Position numbers and translations under genes: made by a program. The notes beneath the pieces were generated by a model. It was not told the DNA's origin. It saw only the letters and a list, made by a program, of their open reading frames with translations, and made no database searches. Shown here one piece after another: positions 41,635 through 51,790 of a DNA stretch of 64,000 nucleotides. The stretch comes from a virus. Positions within the stretch are counted from its first letter, which is position 1, and every line of letters starts with the position of its first letter. Where the stretch lies: IMG/VR virus record IMGVR_UViG_3300046787_000099, positions 1 to 64,000 of that record; one strand, given 5' to 3'.

Positions 41635-44613
41635 TTAGAGACCTTTGATGGCTTTAACAATAGAACCATTTCTTGCATTCTTCTTTGACTTAGCATTTGC
41701 TTCTTTAATCTTTTGAGCATCTGCTAGAGCTTGTAATCTTTCTGCTTCAGTAAGAGCAATGTCACTTGTAGACTTAGCACCTGATCCTACAGTTGGGATA
41801 TTGAAAGAGTATGGAGCATTCAAGTTGTATGCTTGTCCTCCTGGTGCATATCTGTAGTTGTACATATTTTCATATATACCAAGTGTTTTATTAGCAAGCT
41901 CATGTTGTGCCATCTTAGAAGCAATTGATTGTAAAGCTGTTTGTGCTTCTTGCTTAGTCTTAGATTTACCTATCGACTGTCTATTAAACTGTTGATCTAG
42001 AATTCCTAAGTTAACACGTTGAGCTTCATTCAATGTTTGACGATTAGCTTCGTACACACGAGCTCTCTCAGCTTGATTAGCTCTAGTTTGATTACCTAAT
42101 ACAGATTGATTAGCAGCATACTTCTGAGCAGCTAATCCAGTTAAGAGTTCTGGATTATTACCTAATGTTCTTTGCATAGCATTGAAGTCTGCTTGATTAG
42201 CATTCAATTGATCTTGTAAACTAATATCATAAGGAGTGTTAAGTTGTGGAGTGTACAATTGTGCTTGCACTGGCTCTAATTGATTACTAGCTAATGCAAA
42301 GTTTTCTGCTGCTATCTGAGCAGGATCAAGAGGTTCTTGATTAGTAGGACGTACAAAAGGTGCAACTGATTGAGCAAACAATGCAGCATCTTTCCAATTG
42401 AAACCTTTACCCTTAGCTTTCTCCTGTGCTGCTTTAGCAGTCTCTTCGTTAAATACTGGAGGCACATCCTTTGGTGCAACAATAGTTGCCTCATAAGGTG
42501 TATAAGCTAAGTTTTTAATTTCATTCTCCATACCACCAATAGGAGAATATGCATCAGGAGCAAACATAGTTCTTACATCAATTGGTGCTTGTGGATAATT
42601 CATGTTTCCAGGAATAATATTGGAAGGCATAAACTTAAGAGCAGAACCTGTTTGAGCTGTTTCCATCTTAGCACCAAACTTAGCTTTCTTCATAGCTTCT
42701 TTATCTTTAACAATTTTACCTTTAGCTAAATCAGCAGCAACTAATCCTTGCTCACTAGCTGTATCAAGGATAGCATTCTGTAATGTTGCAGCTTCTGTTT
42801 TCTGTTTAGCAATATCTTTTAACTTCATGTTAGCACCTAATATATTAGCATTAGCTGCTTGCAATGATAGTTTATCAAATTCAGTATTAACATCTAAGTC
42901 ATTAACAAGTTTGGTTGATTTATCAACAATCTTGTTTTGTTTAGCTTCTGTCTTAGATAAGTCAGCAGCATAGTGCTTGAACTTTTTCTTTTGACCAGGC
43001 ATAAACATATCACCAAATACAACTAAGTTACCATCTGGTGATCCACCATCTTGTAGCTTAACTGCTGGTTCTCCACCCTCAACCTCTACACCATTCTCAC
43101 CAAATGTAACAGGCATACCACCATTGTCATGCGAAGGACCTCTGAACATAATTGTTTCTCCACCATCTGGCAAATAAGGATTGTAAGACATAGTCTCTGC
43201 TTTACCACGATGGACTTGTAAGTCACCACCCATAGCCATCTGTGTACCATATTCAGCACGAGGGAAACGATCAGTATCAAACATCATATTGGTAGAATGC
43301 ATAACACCACCATCATCCATTCTTCCTGTATACATAGCTCTTGCACTAGGAGCAGTGTATTCTTTTAAATGTCCACCAGCACGTAACATATCAGCATCAT
43401 GAGGAGGCTTCAATAAATCTTTAACATCGTATTCACCAAACTTAGCAATTACTTGTGGCATCCAATCATTACTTACCCATCCACCATCTTCCATAGATCC
43501 TGAATTCATACCTCTTAAAGCATTACCAAATCCAGCAGCAGCAGCTCTCATAGTATTTTGTTTACCTTGTTCTGCAAGCATATTAGTTTCATGTTGTCTT
43601 CCTCCACCAAATAAACCTCCAATGAATCCACCAGCTGCTTCTCCAATAGGTCCAAACACTCCACCAATTTGAGAACCAAGTTGTCCTTCAGGAGTTGCTT
43701 CGAATCCACCTCCAGTAATCCAGCTACCTGCAGCATTTGCTATACCACCAAACTGAAACTGCTTAACATTACTATCATTTAATGGCTCATAGCCGAGATC
43801 TGTATAGATACTGTTAGGAGCAAATGTATTTTGAATCTCAGCACCATTTCTTGCTTGTAGATAGTTTGTACCTGTTCCATAAGAACTGCCCATCTGTCCT
43901 GGTTGGAAAGCCATATCCTCAGGACGAACATATCTCTTTTGTCTCTTAGCATCTACATCTTGTGATTCAGCAGCTTGTGCTGTTACATTACTAATCTGAG
44001 CAAATTGCTTTTGCTGATCTTGCTGATGTTGTGCTTCACCAATAGCTTCAATAGTTCCCCAAATAGAACCTGCTTGACTTAACAATGAATTACCAGCAGT
44101 CTTTGCTTTACTACCAAATGATTCAGTAGTAGACATTGTAGGAGAAGTTAATGTAGGTAACGCTTTTGCAGAATCACTTAATCCTTTAATTGGTAAACTT
44201 TTAAGAGTTGCACCAATTTGAGCTATTGGTAAATGTCCACCACCTTTAAACATACCAGCAACATTACCAATAATATCACCATTATCTCCACCAAGAGTAG
44301 ACATCAGTTGATCAATAGGTCCGCTTTTCTTCTCCATTGCTTTAGCAATTTGAGCTTGAGAAGCAAGAGCTTCTTGTCTTTGTCTTTCTTGAGTACTAAT
44401 ACCAGTAGCGTCAGCTTGAGCCTGATCATAAAAAGTATTATAACTAATTGGCTTCATAGGAGCAGGTTTAGCTACATTATCAATAGATGTACCCACCTGA
44501 GCTTTCTTTAACTCTTTACCGTGCTTCTTCATAAAAGCTGCTTCACTAGGAAACTTCTTGTAGAACTCCTTCTCAGTCTTAACTCCAGCAATCTTTAAAA
44601 TTTGAGCTTTCAT
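41635..44613 (-). CDS. Large cargo protein, 992 residues, crAss-like type
   Basis: The protein begins MKAQILKIAGVKTEKEFYKK and FPSEAAFMKKHGKELKKAQVG, an opening I associate with large virion proteins of Bacteroidota phages. Residues about 120-380 contain Gly-rich helices able to pass membrane (GQLGSQIGGVFGPIGEAAGG). The central part has short Gly/His repeats (AGGHLKEYT, MDDGGVMHS, NGGMPVTFGENG). The C-terminal half is helical, rich in Gln and Asn. It likely belongs to the set ejected with DNA. There is no enzymatic motif I recognise. Its ATG lies two bases past the stop of the WLDKY protein. Confidence 0.65.
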   Translation of the reverse strand: MKAQILKIAGVKTEKEFYKKFPSEAAFMKKHGKELKKAQVGTSIDNVAKPAPMKPISYNTFYDQAQADATGISTQERQRQEALASQAQIAKAMEKKSGPIDQLMSTLGGDNGDIIGNVAGMFKGGGHLPIAQIGATLKSLPIKGLSDSAKALPTLTSPTMSTTESFGSKAKTAGNSLLSQAGSIWGTIEAIGEAQHQQDQQKQFAQISNVTAQAAESQDVDAKRQKRYVRPEDMAFQPGQMGSSYGTGTNYLQARNGAEIQNTFAPNSIYTDLGYEPLNDSNVKQFQFGGIANAAGSWITGGGFEATPEGQLGSQIGGVFGPIGEAAGGFIGGLFGGGRQHETNMLAEQGKQNTMRAAAAGFGNALRGMNSGSMEDGGWVSNDWMPQVIAKFGEYDVKDLLKPPHDADMLRAGGHLKEYTAPSARAMYTGRMDDGGVMHSTNMMFDTDRFPRAEYGTQMAMGGDLQVHRGKAETMSYNPYLPDGGETIMFRGPSHDNGGMPVTFGENGVEVEGGEPAVKLQDGGSPDGNLVVFGDMFMPGQKKKFKHYAADLSKTEAKQNKIVDKSTKLVNDLDVNTEFDKLSLQAANANILGANMKLKDIAKQKTEAATLQNAILDTASEQGLVAADLAKGKIVKDKEAMKKAKFGAKMETAQTGSALKFMPSNIIPGNMNYPQAPIDVRTMFAPDAYSPIGGMENEIKNLAYTPYEATIVAPKDVPPVFNEETAKAAQEKAKGKGFNWKDAALFAQSVAPFVRPTNQEPLDPAQIAAENFALASNQLEPVQAQLYTPQLNTPYDISLQDQLNANQADFNAMQRTLGNNPELLTGLAAQKYAANQSVLGNQTRANQAERARVYEANRQTLNEAQRVNLGILDQQFNRQSIGKSKTKQEAQTALQSIASKMAQHELANKTLGIYENMYNYRYAPGGQAYNLNAPYSFNIPTVGSGAKSTSDIALTEAERLQALADAQKIKEANAKSKKNARNGSIVKAIKGL

Positions 44614-44614
44614 A

Positions 44615-45475
44615 TTATTGGTATTTGTCTAACCAGCCTCCTGGTTGTTTTGTATTGTAATTAGTAAAGTTAGTTAATTGGTCAAGCTTTGTCAACTGAC
44701 CTCCCTGTGCCATCATAGGATACTCTGTAACAGACGATCCATGATAATTGTAGTCTTGGTTAGGATACATCATTTGCATGTCTCCTGTGTCAGATATACC
44801 TAGTACAGGATAAGGTACACCTTGCATTGTTATTTGGTTAGAACCTATCTGTGTCACCTTGCCAGGATGAGCCCATTGTCCTCTGTCATCTTTAATAATC
44901 TTAGAACCATTTTTAGAAATAGATTTAGGTTTCCAATCTAATCCATTCTGATAGTATTTCATCTCCATACCATTCTGTGCAGAAGCAGGTGTCTTCTTTC
45001 CATAAGGACCTTTACTAGGAGCAGGAGGACCAATTGTACGTGCGTATGTAAATCCTACAGCACCAGGCATAGATCCACCCATAGCAAAATCCTCACTAGT
45101 TGTTAATCTTGTAGGAGCATTCTCATCTTTTCCTCTTCCTTCTATCCAATCTATTACAGATTGAGGAGTAGGTTGCGATTTCTTTGCTACAGTCTGTACT
45201 GGTTTCTTATATAAGTATTGATTTCCTGCAGGAGCATAATAACCTATTCTTGAATCTTTAGGATTAGATAAATATATAGGAGGATGCTTTTTATTATACT
45301 CTTTAGGTGAAAGATATCCACCACTTTGAAACTGTCCTCCCCATGCAGGAGAATAGTTACGTCCTCTATTAGTATATCCTTCTCCTACAAAATCATTAGA
45401 TGCACTAACTGAGTAGTCATTATAGTTAGGTTGTACAGGACCACCATCATTATATTTATCTAACCATTTTTTCAT
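44615..45475 (-). CDS. Structural protein with WLDKY motif at both ends
   Basis: A 286-residue protein starting MKKWLDKYNDGG and ending PGGWLDKYQ, so the same short motif stands at each terminus. The interior is Gly/Tyr/Pro-rich with short aromatic repeats (YSPAWGGQFQSGGYLS, HPGKVTQIG) and little predicted helix. The composition suggests a partly disordered tail or cargo protein. Its ATG overlaps the upstream gene stop by one base. Similar WLDKY ends may exist in other phages, but I have not verified that. Function unknown. Confidence 0.6.
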   Translation of the reverse strand: MKKWLDKYNDGGPVQPNYNDYSVSASNDFVGEGYTNRGRNYSPAWGGQFQSGGYLSPKEYNKKHPPIYLSNPKDSRIGYYAPAGNQYLYKKPVQTVAKKSQPTPQSVIDWIEGRGKDENAPTRLTTSEDFAMGGSMPGAVGFTYARTIGPPAPSKGPYGKKTPASAQNGMEMKYYQNGLDWKPKSISKNGSKIIKDDRGQWAHPGKVTQIGSNQITMQGVPYPVLGISDTGDMQMMYPNQDYNYHGSSVTEYPMMAQGGQLTKLDQLTNFTNYNTKQPGGWLDKYQ

Positions 45476-46341
45476 TACTTGTAAGAGATTTGAGCAGGAG
45501 CTACAATGAATTGAGAGATGATGTGAGCATCAGACTTGTTATCTAGAATGTGTCTAATTAACAAACCTTTAGCTCTGATTGTATCTTTCTTGAATGAACG
45601 AACACCATAATCCATGTTCGCTTGGTTAAGAACCTTATCGATTGATAAAGACTCACAGCCAGTTACAAACAAAGGTAATGATTTATCTTTAACTACAGAC
45701 CAGAAATTATTATATTGATAGAAATTATCTGATTTAGTATAAGTAATTGTCTTAGAGTATTGATTGTACATTGGGTACTGCATGTATGCCTTTAGGTTAT
45801 TCATTGGTTTAGGAACCAACTCTAACACACCAGAACACTGCTGACCATTGTAAATGATAGCCTTATTGAAATACTGATCATCAGTTTGAATCTTAGCATT
45901 ATCATTATACACACCATCTGGGATAGGTAAGTACTTGTAAACTGTACTAAAGTCTTTTACATTCTGTAATATCTCATCATGGAACTGATAAGCAAATGGA
46001 TACTCAATTATGTATGGTTCAATATTTCCATAGTAACTATTGTAAAGAGTTGTATCAGTTAAGTGTCTCCACAAACTTGCAGTATTCTGTGGAGTGAATT
46101 GAATCTCTGCTATTTGTCTAAACGACAATGATGTAATAGACAAGAACTTAGTAGTCTTACACTTACCAATAGACTCAAGAATAATAACAGTGACAGCATC
46201 ATCAATAGTGTATGACACACCATCAATGAGCTGTTGCTTAGTAATGCTTGTACCTAACACATTTCCGTAGTTATCAGAAATGTTAAAAGGTCCAACTCTA
46301 TTACCTGCTTTCTCTAATTTTATTGTTACTATCTTAGACAT
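45475..46341 (-). CDS. Tail structural protein, 288 residues
   Basis: The N-terminal part (IVTIKLEKAGNRVGPFNISD) is a small beta domain that resembles the opening of the 218-residue fibre protein at 55337 and may be a shared attachment fold. The middle is rich in Tyr and Asn (LYNSYYGNIEPYIIEYPFAY). The C-terminus is mixed (RHILDNKSDAHIISQFIVAP). No signal peptide or enzymatic motif. It stands directly after the muzzle-type gene, 13 bases away, and overlaps the next gene in TAATG style, so a tail function is likely. Confidence 0.6.
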   Translation of the reverse strand: MSKIVTIKLEKAGNRVGPFNISDNYGNVLGTSITKQQLIDGVSYTIDDAVTVIILESIGKCKTTKFLSITSLSFRQIAEIQFTPQNTASLWRHLTDTTLYNSYYGNIEPYIIEYPFAYQFHDEILQNVKDFSTVYKYLPIPDGVYNDNAKIQTDDQYFNKAIIYNGQQCSGVLELVPKPMNNLKAYMQYPMYNQYSKTITYTKSDNFYQYNNFWSVVKDKSLPLFVTGCESLSIDKVLNQANMDYGVRSFKKDTIRAKGLLIRHILDNKSDAHIISQFIVAPAQISYK

Positions 46342-46354
46342 TTTATTTCATTAA

Positions 46355-49300
46355 TTAGATGCAAGAATCTGTTGTATCTGTTACAGTGATATATGTATCA
46401 CCTGGAACTGGTGTAGTACCGATCTTAACACAGTACTGAGGAGCAGTTAATTCTGGTATACTTACAACTTGTACAACATTATCACAATCAGTGTAAGTAA
46501 CTGTATTAGAAAAATCTGGTGAATTATTAGTAAATGTCCACAAAGTACAACCTACAACTGCTGTAGTAGTAGTGGTAGTAGTTGGACTTGCAGTGGTTGT
46601 TGTAGTGGTTGTTGGAATACAATCTTCGCAACTTGCATACGATGTTGCAGAATAAAGTGTTGAGTTAGCAGGTGTTGTACTAGCAGTGCTTGTAATAAAT
46701 CCACATAATATTTCACCACTGCCAGGTGTACCTACTTGAAATTGTACAATGTTTGGAGCAACGAATGTATATATTTTTTCAGCATAGTATAAATCTCCTG
46801 TAACACATTCATCAATTGAATAAGTATAAGTTACAGGTGGTGTTAAATCACAATATTCTACATCCCCACATTCATATACATTTGGAGAATAAAGTGTTGC
46901 ACTAGGAGAACCTGGTGCAGAAGTATCTGATATAATAGTTCCACAGAATACTGTCCCACTACCAGGTGAACCAACTTGGAATTGTACAACATCACCTATA
47001 CTAAATGCATAAGTTTGCTCAGTGGTATAAAAATCAGAAGTAACACATTGTTCAATTACATAATTATAAGTTGGTGCTACCGTTGTAGTAGTAGTTGTAG
47101 TAGGTGTTGCTGTGGTAGTGGTTGTAGTAGTCGGTGCTACAGTGGTAGTGGTTGTTGTTGTAGGCTCTAACGTAGTTGTAGTTGTGGTAGTTGGAGCAAC
47201 AGTGGTAGTAGTGGTGGTTGTAGGTGCAACTGTTGTAGTGGTGCTTGTTGTTGTCGAAGTTGATGTACTACTAGTTGTAGTGGTAGTAGTATAAACCTCA
47301 GAAGCAACACCAGCAATCTGACATCCAGGGAATACAGAAGATGCAAAACCTTGTAACTCACAATCAGGACCTTCTGTAGCAGCAATAGCCAACAAGTCAC
47401 ATCCCTCATTCAATCCTGAATAGAAGAAGTTGTTCTCTGCTATGTAGAAGTTAGGAATGTAGCTATGGAATGAAATCCAAGTCTTTGTATTCATGTTGAA
47501 TGACAAAGTCCAAGACTTGTTACAGAAGTATCTATTGTCAGTTAACAACACAACCTCTCTGTAAGTAGCATCTCCTACAGTGTGGTTTACGTAGTATTCC
47601 TTAGTAGTATCATCGTAGAATATCTTACCTACTTGATCCACTTGAGGAATGTAATCTAACTTAGAGATGATAACACGATCAAACTTACTATCAAACACAC
47701 CATGTAGTCCACAACCATTGAAGTGATTGTCTGTATCTGCTGTAGGGAAGTAACGTAAGATTTCAAATGCTAAGTGGTCTGTAAAGAACTTATTCACACC
47801 TGAACCAAATGCAGCTAAGTCTGTAGCACCATTGCCAGCAATCAAGAATATCTGACCACGCTTAGCATCAGCTGTTATCTGTCCTTGAGGAATCTTTAAC
47901 AACATCTTATTTTGAGATCCTACATATCCAAGATCAGTCTCAGCAAAGTCAATTGGAGGAGCAGATCTAAACAATGAAGGATTACCCAAATAAGCAGCTT
48001 GTGGATTGCTTGTATTGATTGTAAGCATTGTGTTATATAACAATGACTTATTCTCAAAGCGAGCAAGGATAGCCTTGTTCTGAATACCATCAAGAGAAAC
48101 TAAGTTACCAAAGTTCTGAGGGAAATCAAAGAATGCTAATGGTGTATAACTTAACCAGCTATTTACTTTGTTGCTAGGATTAGTATCTTGTGCCTCTGAG
48201 TAAACAGCTCTGAATGGATAATATGTATTGCAGTTGTTCTCACTCCAATCAGCAGGAAGATGAGAGAAGAAGTTCTCTGTATTCTGCTTAGAGTAAGACA
48301 CATTGTAATAGTAAGTATTGTCTTGAGCAATAGGTACAAATGTTTGTTGTAACCATTGATCAGGAATACCAGAGCTTACACGAGGATAGAAGTCTCCTTC
48401 TCTATTGTTAAATGATTGACGTAAGTCTAAGTTAATAGAACTCTCACAATAGAAATACGGAATACCATACGCAAACATGTAGAACTTACCTGTGTACGAT
48501 GCAGTGTTTGTACCCAAGCTGCTACCTCCCAACACTGTTGTTGTGGTAGTAGTTGTACCATTAAGAGGAGACTCTGAAGGGCAATCAAAGTTATGAGCCT
48601 TGATTGATATAATGTTTCTTAATGTAGATATAGGTGCACCAGAATCAGGCTTATTGAAATCATACAACACTGATCTTGAAGAATGCCAGTATTGAGGATA
48701 AGCAATGTTACCTAATTGATCATACTCAATATCACTATCATCTGGAGCATTTACTCTATTATCAATAAAGAACGGAAGCTTAGTCTTGAATGCAAAACGA
48801 GAGATGAATGTATCACCACCAAATACAGTTTGGATTCCTGGTGTAGAATCAACATCTACTTGGAATCCTGTATCAATTGTAGTGTACGTATATATCTGTC
48901 CCCATTGATTAGGTAGTATATTCTTTAATGAACCATAGTAAGATACTACATTAATAGTTTCTAAGAACTCAGGAACACCACAGTTACCACTTTGTGATAA
49001 AGTGAATCTTGAGTTATCTTCAATCTGTCCATTAAGAGAAGGTGTGTCTTGAGCATAAGGAAGAGCAGTCTTTGATGCTGCTGTCTTTAAGTATACAGAT
49101 GTTTCTCTTTGGAAGTTGTTTATATCATGATCATCACTAACAGACTGAACACCTGGAAGTAAGTATTGATAAAGATCAAGCTCACGTTGTTTGATACCTG
49201 CACCATTAGCAACATCAGCAGAGTAATCATACTGTGCTACAGAGTTGAATGAATATGCAAAGTTCTTTCTACTAATACCATTAATATAGATAGTTAGATA

Positions 49301-51790
49301 AGCTTGATACATAGTAAACATACCAGCCTGATTAAACGGACTAGTAATATTAGCAACCTTATAACTATCTAATAATGCTTGATATTGAATCTCTTTAGTT
49401 AATAGTCTATATCTAGCATTGTTCTTCACTTCTACAAAGTGTGCACTACCTGCACCAAACATTGCATTCTCTAACTTAAGAACAGATCCTAGTGAAGGTT
49501 GTCCAAAAGAAGTTTCAGGTGAGTTGAATATATATCTATACTTAGAAGCATCTGTAGAGAAACCATCTAAGTTTGCAGGTTGACAATAAGGATTTACATT
49601 ACTAAATGCTACTGTATATCTAGTATCTCCACCAGTGAACTGAGGAGTAGTTGCAGAACAAATTATAACAGGCTCATCTGCAAGAACTGTAAGAGGAGTG
49701 TTAGTAGGATAAGTTAAAGCATCCTGATAGACAAATGTAGTAGATGACTGAGATGTTATTCTGTAGAACTTAGCATTGTATTGAGCTACAGGATTAGTAA
49801 TTGTTGTAGTTCCAGTTAATATAACTGGTTGTGTTACAGAGCAAATATACTGCACACCTGCAGATAAATCTAAACTTACTAATTCTCCTGTAGAAGAACT
49901 GTTGTATTGAATACTAGCAAATGCTGGTGTATCTAACTTCCAATAAATAGACTCACTGTTGTAAGCATTGTTTTCTTCAAGAAGGAATGGATCTCTGCTA
50001 ACATCATTATAAGGATAGTTAGCATAGTAGTATGATGTATTCTCACGAGTGTATTTACCTACGTTACGTAGAATACCTTTTGCTACAATAGATTTATTTG
50101 TAGATCTATTACCACGAACAATCTTGAATCCAGCAATCTCAGCCTTTTGATCTGCTGTCAAATCAGAAGCAGCAATCAAATCTAATACTTGTTGTGTATC
50201 AATTCTTACACCAAGAGGGAATACAGACTCAGGGTTCTGCATAACTGGTGAAATAGGTGTTGATACACTATATGAAGGAGACTCATAAATAGGACTAACT
50301 AGAACATCAGGAAACTTGTGATGTCTAATTGGTTGACCAGCAAGATCTCCCCACACATTAGGATCACAAGGATATGTCTCTAATGATTCCCAATATGCAA
50401 ACTCTCCATACTTATATGGTGTAGCACCATTGATACTAGCACCTGAACCATTCCCTGTTACAGATGCAGTGTTATAAATCTTCCATGTAGGAGCAGATGT
50501 TCCTGTACCAATATAGTCAGGATTGCTATTAGGAATAGCTACTAAGTCTGAAGCAACCGATGCTCTACCAGGAATGTGGAAACCATCTGTCTGCTTACCA
50601 TTCCTCAATAAGAATACAATCTCAAATGCATACACCTCATCACGTAAATATCCACGTAAGTCTGTAGCATTTAACTCATTTGCATAGTCTTGATTAGCAG
50701 GCATTTTGTACGTCTGCCACATCAAAGAAATATCGTTAGCAATCTTCTGATAACTTAATCGATCATCAGATGTTAAACCATCCCAAATAAGAATATCTTG
50801 TACAGATGTAATATCTTGAGCAACACTATAATAAGGTTGTTTCTCAAAGATGTCAGCAATAGTTAATCTGATTTGCTCTTGATTCTGTCCTGTATAAGTT
50901 ATTTGTCTAGTTCTACCATCAATGAAGTAAGTACCAATTAGTTCTACAGATACTATAGCGTTGATGTTCTTGATTACAGCAACATTGTAATACTCAAAGT
51001 ATCCTGTTAAATCTAAGTTAGCAATATCTACAACAATAGACTTATTAACTGGGTAGTTAAAGTTTAATGTCTCAACGTTAGTGTTAGCAATAGGAAGAGG
51101 ATTGGTAATAGAATAGTATGATGTATAACCAACACCATTAGCATTAGAATACTGAATAGCAAATTGGTATGTACCAGATATAAGCTCACCACCATTAACT
51201 ACCTCAGCTATATCTAATACAGGAATATCAAAGTTAGGTTGGATCTTTAACTTGTTACAATCAATCTCTCTTGTTGAAATAGTTTCACAAAGATTATCTC
51301 CAATAACTGTAACATAAGGAATGTTATCAATATCTAGATATCTACGAGGGTTTAATCCATCAGTCCAATAGATTTCAGTTGTACAGTTTGATATCTTATG
51401 TACAGCCTTGTGAATAGGATTGTCAATGTTAAAGTTTAGACATGGAGAATTGATGTATGTATTATACACACAATCATTGTTATCCATATATCCAATCTCA
51501 GAATCTCCAGTGTTAGGATTTACTAAGAAGAATATATGTTTGTTCTTCTCTTGAATAAAGTGTTCTCCAATAAGAACATAATCTTCAGGAAACTGTAAAC
51601 ACAGCACATTACCTGCCTCATTCTGATAGTTTACAGAATCGGAGTCAAAGTTTTCTATAGCCGCATTCAATGCATATGTAAGCTTGCCTTTAGGTACTTG
51701 AGCAAGAGTTTGGTCCATGTTAAGACCACTCTGTGCAGCATTAAAGTTTTGCTTTACATTCCCTTGATTAGTTGTTTCTTCTCCAGCCAT
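46355..51790 (-). CDS. Muzzle-type tail protein with Cys-rich modules and poly-Thr linkers
   Basis: An 1811-residue protein. The start (LNMDQTLAQVPKGKLTYALN, then NFDSDSVNYQNEAGN) matches my recollection of the crAss-like muzzle family, which closes the tail end. About 1500 residues of beta-rich tail sequence follow. Residues about 1500-1575 are a mucin-like linker of six or more Thr runs separated by VAP, LEP or ATP. Two copies of a ~75-residue Cys module follow (opening YNYVIEQCVTSDFY and YTYSIDECVTGDLY, both with VQFQVG.PGSG). A second Thr linker and a final Cys domain close the protein. The C-terminal modules are unusual for a muzzle and may be adhesive decoration. Its start overlaps the ring-type gene end by 23 bases. 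Confidence 0.8.
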   Translation of the reverse strand: MAGEETTNQGNVKQNFNAAQSGLNMDQTLAQVPKGKLTYALNAAIENFDSDSVNYQNEAGNVLCLQFPEDYVLIGEHFIQEKNKHIFFLVNPNTGDSEIGYMDNNDCVYNTYINSPCLNFNIDNPIHKAVHKISNCTTEIYWTDGLNPRRYLDIDNIPYVTVIGDNLCETISTREIDCNKLKIQPNFDIPVLDIAEVVNGGELISGTYQFAIQYSNANGVGYTSYYSITNPLPIANTNVETLNFNYPVNKSIVVDIANLDLTGYFEYYNVAVIKNINAIVSVELIGTYFIDGRTRQITYTGQNQEQIRLTIADIFEKQPYYSVAQDITSVQDILIWDGLTSDDRLSYQKIANDISLMWQTYKMPANQDYANELNATDLRGYLRDEVYAFEIVFLLRNGKQTDGFHIPGRASVASDLVAIPNSNPDYIGTGTSAPTWKIYNTASVTGNGSGASINGATPYKYGEFAYWESLETYPCDPNVWGDLAGQPIRHHKFPDVLVSPIYESPSYSVSTPISPVMQNPESVFPLGVRIDTQQVLDLIAASDLTADQKAEIAGFKIVRGNRSTNKSIVAKGILRNVGKYTRENTSYYYANYPYNDVSRDPFLLEENNAYNSESIYWKLDTPAFASIQYNSSSTGELVSLDLSAGVQYICSVTQPVILTGTTTITNPVAQYNAKFYRITSQSSTTFVYQDALTYPTNTPLTVLADEPVIICSATTPQFTGGDTRYTVAFSNVNPYCQPANLDGFSTDASKYRYIFNSPETSFGQPSLGSVLKLENAMFGAGSAHFVEVKNNARYRLLTKEIQYQALLDSYKVANITSPFNQAGMFTMYQAYLTIYINGISRKNFAYSFNSVAQYDYSADVANGAGIKQRELDLYQYLLPGVQSVSDDHDINNFQRETSVYLKTAASKTALPYAQDTPSLNGQIEDNSRFTLSQSGNCGVPEFLETINVVSYYGSLKNILPNQWGQIYTYTTIDTGFQVDVDSTPGIQTVFGGDTFISRFAFKTKLPFFIDNRVNAPDDSDIEYDQLGNIAYPQYWHSSRSVLYDFNKPDSGAPISTLRNIISIKAHNFDCPSESPLNGTTTTTTTVLGGSSLGTNTASYTGKFYMFAYGIPYFYCESSINLDLRQSFNNREGDFYPRVSSGIPDQWLQQTFVPIAQDNTYYYNVSYSKQNTENFFSHLPADWSENNCNTYYPFRAVYSEAQDTNPSNKVNSWLSYTPLAFFDFPQNFGNLVSLDGIQNKAILARFENKSLLYNTMLTINTSNPQAAYLGNPSLFRSAPPIDFAETDLGYVGSQNKMLLKIPQGQITADAKRGQIFLIAGNGATDLAAFGSGVNKFFTDHLAFEILRYFPTADTDNHFNGCGLHGVFDSKFDRVIISKLDYIPQVDQVGKIFYDDTTKEYYVNHTVGDATYREVVLLTDNRYFCNKSWTLSFNMNTKTWISFHSYIPNFYIAENNFFYSGLNEGCDLLAIAATEGPDCELQGFASSVFPGCQIAGVASEVYTTTTTTSSTSTSTTTSTTTTVAPTTTTTTTVAPTTTTTTTLEPTTTTTTTVAPTTTTTTTATPTTTTTTTVAPTYNYVIEQCVTSDFYTTEQTYAFSIGDVVQFQVGSPGSGTVFCGTIISDTSAPGSPSATLYSPNVYECGDVEYCDLTPPVTYTYSIDECVTGDLYYAEKIYTFVAPNIVQFQVGTPGSGEILCGFITSTASTTPANSTLYSATSYASCEDCIPTTTTTTTASPTTTTTTTAVVGCTLWTFTNNSPDFSNTVTYTDCDNVVQVVSIPELTAPQYCVKIGTTPVPGDTYITVTDTTDSCI
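47080..47285 (-). repeat. Poly-Thr linker repeats in the muzzle-type gene
   Basis: Six to seven near-identical tracts encode runs of Thr interrupted by VAP, LEP and ATP. At DNA level the tract is a GT-rich plus-strand stretch of GTAGTAGTTG units. A shorter copy lies at about 46555-46612. Similar tracts occur at the ends of genes at 15692, 55337, 56005 and 58081. Such repeats could recombine or slip. Confidence 0.85.

Noticed and set aside
47080-47285. A CRISPR-like regular repeat array
   Set aside because: The repeats encode Thr runs in frame with the muzzle-type protein, have no unique spacers of constant length and no cas genes are nearby.
46976-47409. Val-rich and Leu-rich frames opposite or within the poly-Thr linker
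   Set aside because: Reverse or shifted reading of ACA/ACT runs; not plausible proteins.
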